DNA of 64,000 nt from Candidatus Neomarinimicrobiota bacterium. GTDB lineage: Bacteria > Fidelibacterota > UBA2242 > B5-G15. A program made the translations under genes and the position numbers. The notes under the pieces are model-generated. The model was not told where the DNA came from. It saw only the letters and a program-made list of their open reading frames with translations, and made no database searches. The DNA lies in NCBI GenBank assembly GCA_017656425.1, contig JACDNV010000001.1, forward strand, positions 266,132-330,131, in the 5' to 3' direction. Positions 48,466 to 57,380 of this stretch are shown piece after piece; the stretch's first letter is position 1; every line of letters starts with the position of its first letter.

Positions 48466-49647
48466 TTATTCTACAATTTCAGATGCATATGTTAATATAA
48501 CATCTGAAAAATAATTTTCCTCAATTAATTTTTTGAAAACCTCTAATGTCTCCGCTTTTACATGTCCAATCCCAATAGCTTTTCCCTTTCTCTTAGCTAT
48601 CTCCTTTAACTTATCGAACTTAGCCCTAATTTCGTTTAAATCTGTCTCATTATCAAGAAATACCGATCTTACCGCAGTCTTTACACCATTTTGCCTCATA
48701 ATATCAAAAGCTACACTTTTAGGAGATGTGAGACTATCAATGAAATATAAACCCTTTTCCTTTATATTCAACGCAACAATTCTCATCAACGATGGATCCT
48801 GAGTTGCCAATGATCCCATATGATTATTAATCCCAACTGCTTCGGGCAATTCCATAACAGCCATATTCAATTTTTCATTTACTTCGACAGGGCTCATACC
48901 TGTCCGCAACATAAATTCCTCTTCACCATAATTATATCTGCTATTCGCTTCTATAGCTTCCATTGGCATATGAATTATAACCTCTTTGCCAGCTCTTTTT
49001 GATTCAGCTGATATGATCCTCGAGTATCTATGCCCTGGAATTACCGAAATATTGAATTTCACACCCAATTCAAGAAATTCCTTAACTATATCATTATACC
49101 CATAACCAAAATCATCTATTATTATTGCTATTCTTGGCTTTATCAAAAACTCTTTACTGAAATATCTAATAAGACCGAGATTATCCTTCTTCAGAACCAG
49201 AATATAACCTGTAGGTTTCTTACTATAGCTTACAAAATATACGTATCCCTGATTCTCTCCAATTTGTGATCTTTTATAGATTTCGTATCCATTCCGATTC
49301 AGTATCCTGAAAACGGTTTTTTCCGACTCAATAAGTGATCTGGATTCATCAATCTCATATACCATTGTCCCTTTTGGAAGGGTCACCTTTTTGAATCTCT
49401 TTATATCAACATAATGAAATCCATTCTTAATTAAATCTGACTTTACTTTGAATACAAATCTCCTATAACCCTCAGCCAAAATGTAGCTGTCTGAAGGTTT
49501 TGAAACGGGCATGAAATAATATACGATAAAACCGATAGCAAGAATTATTAATATAAAGATATACCTTAATCTATTTTCGTCCTTTATTTTTTTTAAAACC
49601 TCTCCGTAAGGCTTTTTTAAATACCTAACCCGTTTCTTTTTTTCCAT
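48466..49647 (-). CDS. Divergent polysaccharide deacetylase (YibQ/DUF610 type)
   Basis: One membrane anchor near the N-terminus (LRYIFILIILAIGFIVYYF) and a 130-residue linker precede a deacetylase fold. It contains PRIAIIIDDFGYGYNDIVKEFLEL (motif I with two Asp), KFNISVIPGHRYS, EVIIHMPMEAIEAN (His motif), VGINNHMGSLATQD (HxxS) and KGLYFIDSLTSPKSVA. A C-terminal IGIGHVKAETLEVF completes the family pattern. YibQ-like proteins sit near cell-division or peptidase genes in other bacteria; the substrate is unproven. It starts directly after the UPF0280 gene stop. Confidence 0.88.
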   Translation of the reverse strand: MEKKKRVRYLKKPYGEVLKKIKDENRLRYIFILIILAIGFIVYYFMPVSKPSDSYILAEGYRRFVFKVKSDLIKNGFHYVDIKRFKKVTLPKGTMVYEIDESRSLIESEKTVFRILNRNGYEIYKRSQIGENQGYVYFVSYSKKPTGYILVLKKDNLGLIRYFSKEFLIKPRIAIIIDDFGYGYNDIVKEFLELGVKFNISVIPGHRYSRIISAESKRAGKEVIIHMPMEAIEANSRYNYGEEEFMLRTGMSPVEVNEKLNMAVMELPEAVGINNHMGSLATQDPSLMRIVALNIKEKGLYFIDSLTSPKSVAFDIMRQNGVKTAVRSVFLDNETDLNEIRAKFDKLKEIAKRKGKAIGIGHVKAETLEVFKKLIEENYFSDVILTYASEIVE

Positions 49648-50364
49648 TTAAATTTCAATCAATTCAATATTTCCTTTTACTCCTAATTTATCATTTTTTA
49701 TTACTAAAATACCATCTATTTCATCTTGTTTAGTAGCCTTTGAAACAATCATTTCAATATCATTTTCATTCTTTATCATATTGGCTATAGAGGTAGCCAC
49801 TGCATCAGCCAAAATTGTTGACTTTGAAACCACGACTACAGCATCCGCCTTCCCAAAGCTTAAAGAATGTCCAACAGTCCCCGATGAGGTACAGACTCCT
49901 ATCGGCATTATTTTAGCTTTTATTTTTATTCCTATTCTGCCTGAAAAAACCGAATCACCAGCGTATATAGCTATATTCCTATCCTTTTTTGAACTTAAAA
50001 ATATATCTCCCCCATTCTCTATTATCACTTCATCAGTATATTTTAAAAGGTCTTTACCAACATATTCGGCAACAGCCCCAGCCACGCCCGCCATGGGACC
50101 AACATCTGCAACCCTACTATAAAAAATCATATCTTTTACAATATCAGGTGCCATTCGGTCATCATTAATTGGATTCAAACTTTTTAAGAACTCAGGACGT
50201 TTCCGAACGTAATCCTCAAGAATTCTTCTATACCTGTCAAGCAATCCTACCGCTTCAATAGATAAATCACGATCACTTTGAATAAAAAGCTCACTTTCTT
50301 TTATTCTGACTGTAAAAGAAATCAAATCCTTTGTTTTACACCAGCTTTGATAAAATCTTTCCAT
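49648..50364 (-). CDS. UPF0280 (COG2122, ApbE-like fold) protein
   Basis: The sequence has the family blocks MERFYQSWCKTKDLISFTVRIKESELFIQSD, VADVGPMAGVAGAVAEYVG, VIIENGGDIFL, GVCTSSGTVGHSLSFGKADAVVVVSKS and ADAVATSIANMI. COG2122 proteins are linked to homocysteine synthesis together with DUF39 and NIL-ferredoxin proteins, which is exactly the context here. The ATG at 50364, preceded by GGAGG, overlaps the ferredoxin stop by one base (TAATG); the longer frame to 50397 starts inside the ferredoxin gene. Confidence 0.88.
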   Translation of the reverse strand: MERFYQSWCKTKDLISFTVRIKESELFIQSDRDLSIEAVGLLDRYRRILEDYVRKRPEFLKSLNPINDDRMAPDIVKDMIFYSRVADVGPMAGVAGAVAEYVGKDLLKYTDEVIIENGGDIFLSSKKDRNIAIYAGDSVFSGRIGIKIKAKIMPIGVCTSSGTVGHSLSFGKADAVVVVSKSTILADAVATSIANMIKNENDIEMIVSKATKQDEIDGILVIKNDKLGVKGNIELIEI

Positions 50365-50771
50365 TAAAATGTTGCCTCCATAGCTCCTACCGGGCATGCA
50401 AGGATGCAGTGTTCACAAGCAATACAATCATCTTCGATAAATTCTACTTTCATTGTATCTATATCCATTAATAAAGCTTTGGTAGGACAGACTGAAATAC
50501 ATACTCCACAGTGTACACACTTTTCATCGTTCTTCATTATTCTTTGTTTTAATGTCTGTATTATTATTCCCTTAGATTTCAAATATTCGATACCTTCATT
50601 GTAATTTTTATCTTTACCTTTTAATTCTATAACCAACAGACCCTCTTCATCCGGGGTAACATAAGCCTTCAGTATATTAAACTCCAGATCAAAATCTTTT
50701 ACAAGCTTACATATAATCGGTTGATCTACAAGACTTGGTGGGAATTTTAGTACAATCTTTTTATTTATCAT
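50364..50771 (-). CDS. NIL-domain ferredoxin, 2[4Fe-4S]
   Basis: Residues 1-75 are a NIL domain (KKIVLKFPPSLVDQPIICKLVKDFDLEFNILKAYV), a small ligand-binding fold. Residues 80-135 hold two classical cluster motifs, CVHCGVCISVCPTKAL and CIACEHCILACPVGAM. In methanogens the orthologous pair with DUF39 is needed to make homocysteine from aspartate semialdehyde and sulfide. The gene lies 15 bases after the DUF39 gene and one base into the UPF0280 gene, so the three are one translational unit. Confidence 0.92.
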   Translation of the reverse strand: MINKKIVLKFPPSLVDQPIICKLVKDFDLEFNILKAYVTPDEEGLLVIELKGKDKNYNEGIEYLKSKGIIIQTLKQRIMKNDEKCVHCGVCISVCPTKALLMDIDTMKVEFIEDDCIACEHCILACPVGAMEATF

Positions 50772-50786
50772 TTATTTACCTCACAT

Positions 50787-51971
50787 TTACCTTATAATTT
50801 TTACTTCTTTCTCCCAGCCTGGGAGCCTTTCCACAGGTTCCGTTAATAAAAACTTGCCTTCCTCAATCCACTTTTTTAATTCATTAGCAATCTTTCTTGC
50901 CATATAATAACTTGCAAGAGATCCAGTTGGTATTCCTTTCCCACATATTTTTATCTCGCCACTTCTCAATTCTTTATAGGTAACCTCTTTAATAATTTCC
51001 CCCGTTCCTTGAGGATAAGCCCGACTGTAATCAACTACAGGAGCATAAATATCGACATCACTTACAGAAGTATAAAATGCCATTTCTTCATCTAATATAG
51101 GGATAGGTATCCCCATCCCAACATAAAGAGAAGCACCATAACCGGTAATTGATGCTCCTTTCAAATATTCCGGGCTCATTTGTTTTAAATCACCAATAAC
51201 CGCTATCGTACCCGCAGGTCTCTTGGGCACACCTCTTTCAGTTCTCTCTACATCAGGATTATGCTGTGTGCCATACCAGGATATATAACCAACCCCACCA
51301 CCTAGAAAAATTCTGGTGCCTATACCAATAGTCTTATAAAATGGGTCATTTAAAAGCGGAGACAATTGACCGGCGCTGGAGTAATTGGCATTTCCCATCC
51401 TTGGTCTTAAAACGCCCAAATATGTATAAATCACTTTATCCGAAAGATTTACAGCAACATTATAGTTTTGATAACTATTTCGCGGGTTATAAAGAATAGC
51501 ATTTCGAAGATTTTTAATATTTATAAATTCATCCAGCTCTTTGCCCGGATAGCAATCTGTACCGTATGCTTCAACTTTTAAATGAACATCTTTACCCGCA
51601 ACCAGATCCTCAATTACATGTCCTCCACCATATCTAAACCTACCAGGATAATATTTATTTTTTGGATCATCCTCAGGTAGCGCCGTCGCCCCTATTAAGA
51701 CATCAAGCGCAGCATATCCTGCATATGCTGGTACATCATTAAGATAACACTTACCGCCACCTATTTTTATCGTAGGTTTCCTTGGACCTATATTGAAATA
51801 AGCACCACTGGAGCACATTGGACCGAAGGTCCCCGTAGTTACTACGTCTACCTCCTTTACAGCACGAGACTCGCCCTTTTTCCTTACTATTTCTATCATC
51901 TCCTCTGCTGTGACAACTACTGCTTTACCAGATTTTATTTTCTCATTAATTTCCTGAATTGTCTTTCCCAT
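50787..51971 (-). CDS. DUF39 / homocysteine biosynthesis protein
   Basis: This 394-residue protein belongs to the DUF39 family (COG1900), shown in methanogens to convert aspartate semialdehyde to homocysteine using sulfide with its NIL-ferredoxin partner. Typical blocks are VDVVTTGTFGPMCSSGAYFNIG (Cys53), KIGGGKCYLNDVPAYAGYAALDVLIGAT, VKAYGTDCYPGKE-like VEAYGTDCYPGKE (Cys140), NYNVAVNLSDKVIYTYLGVLRP, FLGGGVGYISWYGTQHNP and VGMGIPIPILDEE. The two cysteines correspond to the ones considered catalytic. The ISL3 insertion sequence lies 146 bases upstream, so promoter disruption is possible. Confidence 0.92.
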   Translation of the reverse strand: MGKTIQEINEKIKSGKAVVVTAEEMIEIVRKKGESRAVKEVDVVTTGTFGPMCSSGAYFNIGPRKPTIKIGGGKCYLNDVPAYAGYAALDVLIGATALPEDDPKNKYYPGRFRYGGGHVIEDLVAGKDVHLKVEAYGTDCYPGKELDEFINIKNLRNAILYNPRNSYQNYNVAVNLSDKVIYTYLGVLRPRMGNANYSSAGQLSPLLNDPFYKTIGIGTRIFLGGGVGYISWYGTQHNPDVERTERGVPKRPAGTIAVIGDLKQMSPEYLKGASITGYGASLYVGMGIPIPILDEEMAFYTSVSDVDIYAPVVDYSRAYPQGTGEIIKEVTYKELRSGEIKICGKGIPTGSLASYYMARKIANELKKWIEEGKFLLTEPVERLPGWEKEVKIIR

Positions 51972-52109
51972 ATCAGGCTACCCTCATTGTTAAAATATTC
52001 TGGGAAAGTTAAAAATTTTAATAATAGTTTGAAAATTAAAATAATAAAGACACAATTTAATAAAGACCAAAGATTTGTTATTTCTTGCTAATTATCGATT
52101 ATAGCTTTT

Positions 52110-52117
52110 GAAAAATG
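52110..52117. repeat. Target site duplication, left
   Basis: GAAAAATG, identical to 53400-53407 on the other side of the insertion sequence. Confidence 0.9.
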
Positions 52118-53399
52118 GGCTATACTGGTATTTTTATGGGTAAAGGCTTAATCCACCGAGAAAAAACATGATAGCTGTTCTTAGATTTTCATATCTCTTA
52201 AAACACCTGGCTGTAAAAATAATCTCTTGAATAATCGAATTCATTGTCTCTGATATCGAATTGGTAATCTTATGTATGACATAATTGATTATACCTGATG
52301 TATGTTTGATAAAAAGATTTACTACCTCAATAATTGGCCTTAATCCCGTCTCTCTTGCATTATAAACCCACTCTGTAAAAAAGAACTTTGCATCATTTAT
52401 TGATTGACTGTTAAAATATTCTCTGAAGTTCTCTTTCACTAACCATGCTTGAGAGGTCTTTAGATTAATATCACGTATCTGTTGAAATCTTGTCCTTTGC
52501 TTATCAGTCCACTTCTCTTGATTCTTAAGAAAGATATATCGACTACCCTTGAGAATCTTTCTCTCTTTAATAGATATAGCCCTCATCTCTTCTCTTCTTA
52601 CTGAATCAACCGCATTGTTCAGATATTTCATTAAATGAAATCTATCGTGGACTATATCTGCTGACTTTAAACATTCTCTGGTAGCATTTATGTATGGTCT
52701 CCACATATCCATGCAAACCGCTTTTACTCCCTCTCGTTGCTTTGTGTCTAATGTGTTTCTGATTAACGATAAAGCCGAACTTTTTTGTCTACCTTCAATA
52801 AGTCCTAATACACGCTTTTTATCAATATCTGTTAACACTGTTATGTAACTATGTCCTCGACGATAACTCTTCTCATCTATACCTACATAACTTATCTCTC
52901 CACTCAACTCCCGACGGGATAAACCCCTCTCTACAGCCCTTTGCATTATCCTGTGTACCTGATCAAAACTTATTCGTAATATCTCTCCTACCTTCTTCTG
53001 TTTCTTAAATAACAATAACATGTCTATGGCTAATCTCTCAAATAAAATTGTAAAACGACTATGAGACTCCGACCAGGGAACTTCTATACTTAATACACCA
53101 TGCTTTGAACATTTAACCCGTGGAACTGAACATACTATAAAGGTCTTTAGTTGACAGGTATCTAAGTGCCTCCATCTCCTCTCCCTTCGATGATCGTAAA
53201 TACTACATTCTCTACCACACTCAGGACATTTCGCTGTGTTAGACACGTATTCAACCTTAACAAGAACCTCTTCATCTTCAAGAGAAAGTTCAACCCCGGT
53301 AACTTCCCAGGGATATTCAATCCCTAATATCTGCTGATATAATTCCTTGCTCTTCATACCTAATTCTAACTATTTATCCACACAAAATCCAGTAGTGCC
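52118..53399 (-). mobile_element. Complete ISL3-family insertion sequence with 8-bp target duplication
   Basis: The element is 1282 bp with imperfect terminal inverted repeats. The left end reads GGCTATACTGG..., the right end read inward GGCACTACTGG..., and about 20 of 28 bases agree. Immediately outside stand identical octamers GAAAAATG at 52110-52117 and 53400-53407, the 8-bp duplication expected for ISL3. It carries one transposase gene whose stop lies within the left repeat. Intact ends and flanks suggest a fairly recent insertion. Confidence 0.93.
52134..53357 (-). CDS. ISL3-family transposase
   Basis: The 407-residue DDE transposase has an N-terminal zinc finger (AKCPECGRECSIYDHRRERRWRHLDT with further Cys in RVKCSKHG). 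A helix-turn-helix region follows (KKQKKVGEILRISFDQVHRIM). The catalytic domain has Asp in VGIDEKSYRRGHSY, Asp in VCMDMWRPYINA followed by VHDRFHLMKYLNNAVD, and Glu in TNSISETMNSIIQ. This arrangement is diagnostic for ISL3. The frame is full length and undamaged, so the element could be active. Confidence 0.95.
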   Translation of the reverse strand: MKSKELYQQILGIEYPWEVTGVELSLEDEEVLVKVEYVSNTAKCPECGRECSIYDHRRERRWRHLDTCQLKTFIVCSVPRVKCSKHGVLSIEVPWSESHSRFTILFERLAIDMLLLFKKQKKVGEILRISFDQVHRIMQRAVERGLSRRELSGEISYVGIDEKSYRRGHSYITVLTDIDKKRVLGLIEGRQKSSALSLIRNTLDTKQREGVKAVCMDMWRPYINATRECLKSADIVHDRFHLMKYLNNAVDSVRREEMRAISIKERKILKGSRYIFLKNQEKWTDKQRTRFQQIRDINLKTSQAWLVKENFREYFNSQSINDAKFFFTEWVYNARETGLRPIIEVVNLFIKHTSGIINYVIHKITNSISETMNSIIQEIIFTARCFKRYENLRTAIMFFLGGLSLYP

Positions 53400-53407
53400 G
53401 AAAAATG
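53400..53407. repeat. Target site duplication, right
   Basis: GAAAAATG, the partner of 52110-52117. Confidence 0.9.
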
Positions 53408-53598
53408 AAATAAAGAAACAACTTAATAAATATAGCCTTTCTATATGTAGTTTTGTCAAACGCTTAAATATGAATTTGGTTAATCAGTTTGCATCGGGAT
53501 ATAAAATTTAATACAATGGTAGTATCTTAGCACTCATTTAAATACATATTGTTTTAATTATCCAACAATAAATGTATTGTCAGTGTGTTATCTATAAA

Positions 53599-55320
53599 TT
53601 ATAAAAGAATCTCATCTGCGTGCATGATATCGGAGAATTCTTCGTTTTTAATTCTCTCAATATTTCTATTTGCTTTGCCGAGTGCATCGATTATGTAACG
53701 ATTGGCAATATAGATCTTTCTATTATTAATTTCTGCTTCATCCAGAAGTAAATATCCGATATATAGGTAACTGTATAACTCCACAAGGTCCTGTGCTGCT
53801 ACATCCTGAAAATCGTTATCCTTCTTTTCTCTAACATATTCCAGAGACTCCAGAAATATCTCCCTTATTTTCTTCAAAATTTCGTTCAATCTACTAAGAT
53901 TTCCCCGATACTGCTTATTCATCTTTTCATTAAAATAATCCTGAAGAATATCATTTATAACACCACCTATCGCTGCTACTATTTGCATCTGAGATGTACC
54001 TTCGTAAATATTTGTTATCCTTACATCACGATAAAGTCTTTCAATTGTAAAATCTTTCATATAGCCAGTACCACCATGAATTTGGAGGGCATCATAACAT
54101 ATTTTATTTGACGTCTCTGTAATTACATATTTTGTCATCGGAGTAAGCATATTGGCAATTTTAGTAACCTCTTTCAACCTTTTGTTATCCTCAGAAAAAT
54201 CTTTTCCGACGGCTTTATATTTTTTTATCTTTTTCTCAAGAGCATTTTTTAAATCCACCCAATAAGACGTAGAATACAATAAAGACCTACATGCTTCAAG
54301 CGATACTTTCATATCAATCAGCATATTTGTTACCACAGGTATATCGTAAATTGGACGTCCAAACTGTACCCTTTCCCTTGCATATTTCAAAGCCTCTTCA
54401 TAAGCTGCCTGAGCTATGCCCAGAGCCTGAGCGGAGACACCAAGTCTTGCTCCATTCATCAAATCCATAACATATTTTATTAATCCAAACTTTCTTTGCC
54501 CAATCATCTGTGCAGGTGTATCGTTGAACTGTAGTTCACATGTAGGTGATCCGTGAATTCCAAGTTTATCCTCAATCCTTCTAACTACTAGTGAATCGTC
54601 ATTGTAGCAGACAAATAAACTTAAACCTCTTGCATCTTTTGTCCCTGGCTCGGAGCGTGCTAATACAAGCAATACATCGCCACATCCGTTTGTAATAAAT
54701 CTCTTCACGCCTCTCAAACGCCATGTACCATTCTCATCTTGATACGCAGAAAGTTTAACAGCCTGTAAATCAGATCCTGCATCGGGCTCTGTCAAAGCCA
54801 TAGCACCTGTAAATTTGCCACTTGCAAATCCAGGGAGAAATTCCCTCTTCTGCTCCTCACTACCATATTTATTTATTGTCTCCGCTATATCCTGAAGCCC
54901 AAATAAATTCATTAGCGACGCGTCAGCACGGGAAACCATTTCTATCGCCATCATGTAAATCGATGTAGGAAAATTTAACCCACCATATTCCCTTGGCAGA
55001 GTCATTCCCATCAGTTCAGCCTGAGACAATCTATTAAGATTTTCTTTTGTCCCTTCGGCATAATAAACCTTTCCATCTACTAATCTATTACCCTCTCTAT
55101 CAACATCTTCCGCACTTGGCGCAATAATATTTGCTGAAATATCACCCACAATTTCCAAAACTTTTCTATAACTATCCATCGCATCTCCGTAGTCGGATGG
55201 TGCATAGGGAAATCTCTCCGTCTGTGTATAATCATCCTCAATAATTCTTACTATCTCTTCCAGATTTAGTTTTTCAAAGTGAAAAAGTAAATCCTTATTA
55301 TCTATAAAAAAATTCTCCAT
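53599..55320 (-). CDS. Acyl-CoA dehydrogenase with extended C-terminus
   Basis: This FAD enzyme introduces a 2,3-double bond in an acyl-CoA. Visible blocks are LNRLSQAELMGMTLPREYGGLNFP, FTGAMALTEPDAGSDLQAVKLSA, RGVKRFITNG, GARLGVSAQALGIAQAAYEEALKYARERVQFGRPI and LQIHGGTGYMKDFTIERLYRDVRITNIYEGTSQMQ. The last contains the catalytic Glu of the medium-chain type (IYEGTSQ). At 573 residues it exceeds the usual 380 by a C-terminal helical part of about 110 residues and some insertion. It is cotranscribed with EtfA and EtfB, its electron acceptor. The substrate is unknown. Confidence 0.93.
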   Translation of the reverse strand: MENFFIDNKDLLFHFEKLNLEEIVRIIEDDYTQTERFPYAPSDYGDAMDSYRKVLEIVGDISANIIAPSAEDVDREGNRLVDGKVYYAEGTKENLNRLSQAELMGMTLPREYGGLNFPTSIYMMAIEMVSRADASLMNLFGLQDIAETINKYGSEEQKREFLPGFASGKFTGAMALTEPDAGSDLQAVKLSAYQDENGTWRLRGVKRFITNGCGDVLLVLARSEPGTKDARGLSLFVCYNDDSLVVRRIEDKLGIHGSPTCELQFNDTPAQMIGQRKFGLIKYVMDLMNGARLGVSAQALGIAQAAYEEALKYARERVQFGRPIYDIPVVTNMLIDMKVSLEACRSLLYSTSYWVDLKNALEKKIKKYKAVGKDFSEDNKRLKEVTKIANMLTPMTKYVITETSNKICYDALQIHGGTGYMKDFTIERLYRDVRITNIYEGTSQMQIVAAIGGVINDILQDYFNEKMNKQYRGNLSRLNEILKKIREIFLESLEYVREKKDNDFQDVAAQDLVELYSYLYIGYLLLDEAEINNRKIYIANRYIIDALGKANRNIERIKNEEFSDIMHADEILL

Positions 55321-55325
55321 AACCC

Positions 55326-56342
55326 TTACCTCAATTTATGTTTAAAGACCTCAATAAACATTGGAATTACTTCCATGGCATTACCAACAATTTTATAATG
55401 GGCAATGTCAAAAATTGGTGCCTCTGGATCTGTATTTATTGCTATTATCTTCTTTGCCTCTTGCATGCCAGCTCTATGCTGTATTGCACCCGAAATACCA
55501 CAAGCAATATACAACTTCGGTCTAACAGTTACCCCTGTTTGCCCAATTTGTCTCTCATGTTCTATAAAACCAGCATCAACAGCTGCTCTGCTACCACCAA
55601 CTTCACCACCCAATAGATGTGCAAGCTCATACAAAATTTTAAAATTCTCCCTCGAACACATCCCGTATCCACCTGCCACTATAATCTGGGCTGACTTCAG
55701 ATCAACTTTTTTCTCGGATCTACACTGCTCTACGATTTTTATAACTTCATCGATAGAATCAGATTTATACTCAAAACGGGTTATTTTCCCTTCGTTGTAA
55801 CCCGGGATTTCAACCTTTTCCATCACTCCTTCGCGTACCGTCGCCATCTGAGTCGGGCTATCCGGCGAGATAATTGTAGCTATTATATTACCACCAAATG
55901 CTGGTCTTATCTGTAGAAGGAGATTTTTATATTCTTTCCCAAGATATCTCACATCAGAAATCTGCAAATCAGTACAATCAGCTGTCAGACCACTTCTTGT
56001 AGCAGAAGCTACTCTTGGAGCAAGGTCTCGACCTATATGAGTAGCTCCAAAAATCACCACTCTTGGTTTCAGTCTGGTTACCAGATCAATAATTACCCTG
56101 GCATATGGTAATGTCAAATAGTACTTCAACTTCTCATGATCAATTAGTAATACCTCATCCGCACCAAATCTGAACGTTTCCTTAGCGATATTTTCTACTT
56201 TATACCCGAGAAGAACCGCCACTAGCTTCTCATTAAGTGTATTTGCAAGCTTTCTACCTTTAGATAACAACTCAAAGCTTACATCAGCAGGTTTTCCATC
56301 CCTCTGCTCTATAAAAACCCAAACATTACTATTCTCACTCAT
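55326..56342 (-). CDS. etfA: Electron transfer flavoprotein alpha subunit
   Basis: EtfA carries the FAD that takes electrons from acyl-CoA dehydrogenases. The N-terminal domain (VWVFIEQRDGKPADVSFELLSKGRKLAN) is followed by the FAD domain: VAGGYGMCSRENFKILYELAHLLGGEVGGSRAAVDAGFIEHERQIGQTG, then LYIACGISGAIQHRAGMQEAKKIIAINTDPEAPIFDIAHYKIVGN. All FAD-binding blocks are intact, and the length is 338 residues. The neighbours are acyl-CoA dehydrogenase five bases downstream and etfB eleven bases upstream. Confidence 0.96.
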   Translation of the reverse strand: MSENSNVWVFIEQRDGKPADVSFELLSKGRKLANTLNEKLVAVLLGYKVENIAKETFRFGADEVLLIDHEKLKYYLTLPYARVIIDLVTRLKPRVVIFGATHIGRDLAPRVASATRSGLTADCTDLQISDVRYLGKEYKNLLLQIRPAFGGNIIATIISPDSPTQMATVREGVMEKVEIPGYNEGKITRFEYKSDSIDEVIKIVEQCRSEKKVDLKSAQIIVAGGYGMCSRENFKILYELAHLLGGEVGGSRAAVDAGFIEHERQIGQTGVTVRPKLYIACGISGAIQHRAGMQEAKKIIAINTDPEAPIFDIAHYKIVGNAMEVIPMFIEVFKHKLR

Positions 56343-56353
56343 AAAAATCTCCT

Positions 56354-57244
56354 TTAACCAAAAATTCTATCTGCCATTAGTTCATCTATCAGCCTACCCA
56401 AGCCTTCCTTTGTAGGCTCTATCACGACAGGTTCCTTTGATGCTAAAACTACCGAATCTATTTTATATACTTTCGTTGGTGAACCTCTAAGACCGCACCG
56501 CTCTTCAGGAAGTTGTAATTCTTTCGCTGTTATAGTCTTTATTAGTAAGCCTTTATCATCATATTCCTTGATTAAATTATCAAGATATGGAACCTGTGTG
56601 TCATCAATTATCTCGCTCAGTTCAAAAATAGTCTTTGCTTTTTTATAATACATTACCCTTTTGGCCGAGAACGGTCTTGGTTCAGCTGCATCCTTTACAA
56701 TAGTCAACAGTACAGGTAATCTGGACTCAACGATTTCATACCCGCCATCAATTCTTTTTTTCACAATTATATGGTCTTTATCCAGCTCCAGAATTTCCTC
56801 CGTATAGGTTATCTGTGGGATACCGAGTTTTTCAGCAGTCTGAGGACCCACCTGTGCTGTGTCTCCGTCAATAGCCTGCCTTCCCGCCATAATTAAGTCA
56901 AATTCGCCAAGATATTTAATAGCCTCACTCAGGACATAACTCGTCGCAAGAGTATCAGCACCGGCAAACTTTACATCGGATATTAAATAAACCTTGTCTG
57001 CCCCCATATATAGACTCTCTCTTAATATATCCGCAGCCCTCGGTGGACCCATTGATATCACAGTTACACTACCACCATATTTTTCCTTAACTCTTAACGC
57101 AATTTCAAGAGCAACCTTGTCCTCAGGATTAAAAATTGCAGGTAGTTTTGAACGATTAATTGTACCATCCTCTTTCATCACGTTGCCAGTTATGTTTGCT
57201 GTATCGGGTACCTGCTTTACTAATACCACAACTCTATAAGACAT
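56354..57244 (-). CDS. etfB: Electron transfer flavoprotein beta subunit
   Basis: EtfB binds AMP and forms the dimer with EtfA. The sequence begins MSYRVVVLVKQVPDTANIT and shows NPEDKVALEIALRVKEKYGGSVTVISMGP, ADTLATSYVLSEAIKYLGEFDLIMAGRQAIDGDTAQVGPQTAEKLGIPQITY and GLRGSPTKVYKID. The ATG at 57244, preceded by GAGGG, is preferred over an earlier in-frame start at 57256. It is the first gene of the etfB-etfA-acyl-CoA dehydrogenase operon, behind a terminator that ends the M16 gene. Confidence 0.95.
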   Translation of the reverse strand: MSYRVVVLVKQVPDTANITGNVMKEDGTINRSKLPAIFNPEDKVALEIALRVKEKYGGSVTVISMGPPRAADILRESLYMGADKVYLISDVKFAGADTLATSYVLSEAIKYLGEFDLIMAGRQAIDGDTAQVGPQTAEKLGIPQITYTEEILELDKDHIIVKKRIDGGYEIVESRLPVLLTIVKDAAEPRPFSAKRVMYYKKAKTIFELSEIIDDTQVPYLDNLIKEYDDKGLLIKTITAKELQLPEERCGLRGSPTKVYKIDSVVLASKEPVVIEPTKEGLGRLIDELMADRIFG

Positions 57245-57322
57245 AACATCCCTCAAATTTTAGCTTCAAACTTATAAAAAAGATTAAAAAAATAAAAACA
57301 ATACATCGAATTTAAAATTATG

Positions 57323-57357
57323 AAAAAAGGCTGCACCAGTCAATGACCAGCACAGCC
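57323..57357 (-). terminator. Terminator after M16 peptidase gene
   Basis: Stem GGCTGTGCTGGTC with a partner containing several G-U pairs is followed on the minus strand by six T. It separates the M16 gene from etfB. Confidence 0.7.
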
Positions 57358-57380
57358 CTTTATATGGGGAGGGGAATTAT

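Noticed and set aside
51972-52117. SAM or other sulfur riboswitch before the DUF39 operon
   Set aside because: The stretch is AT-rich with no SAM-I, SAM-II or cobalamin core motifs.
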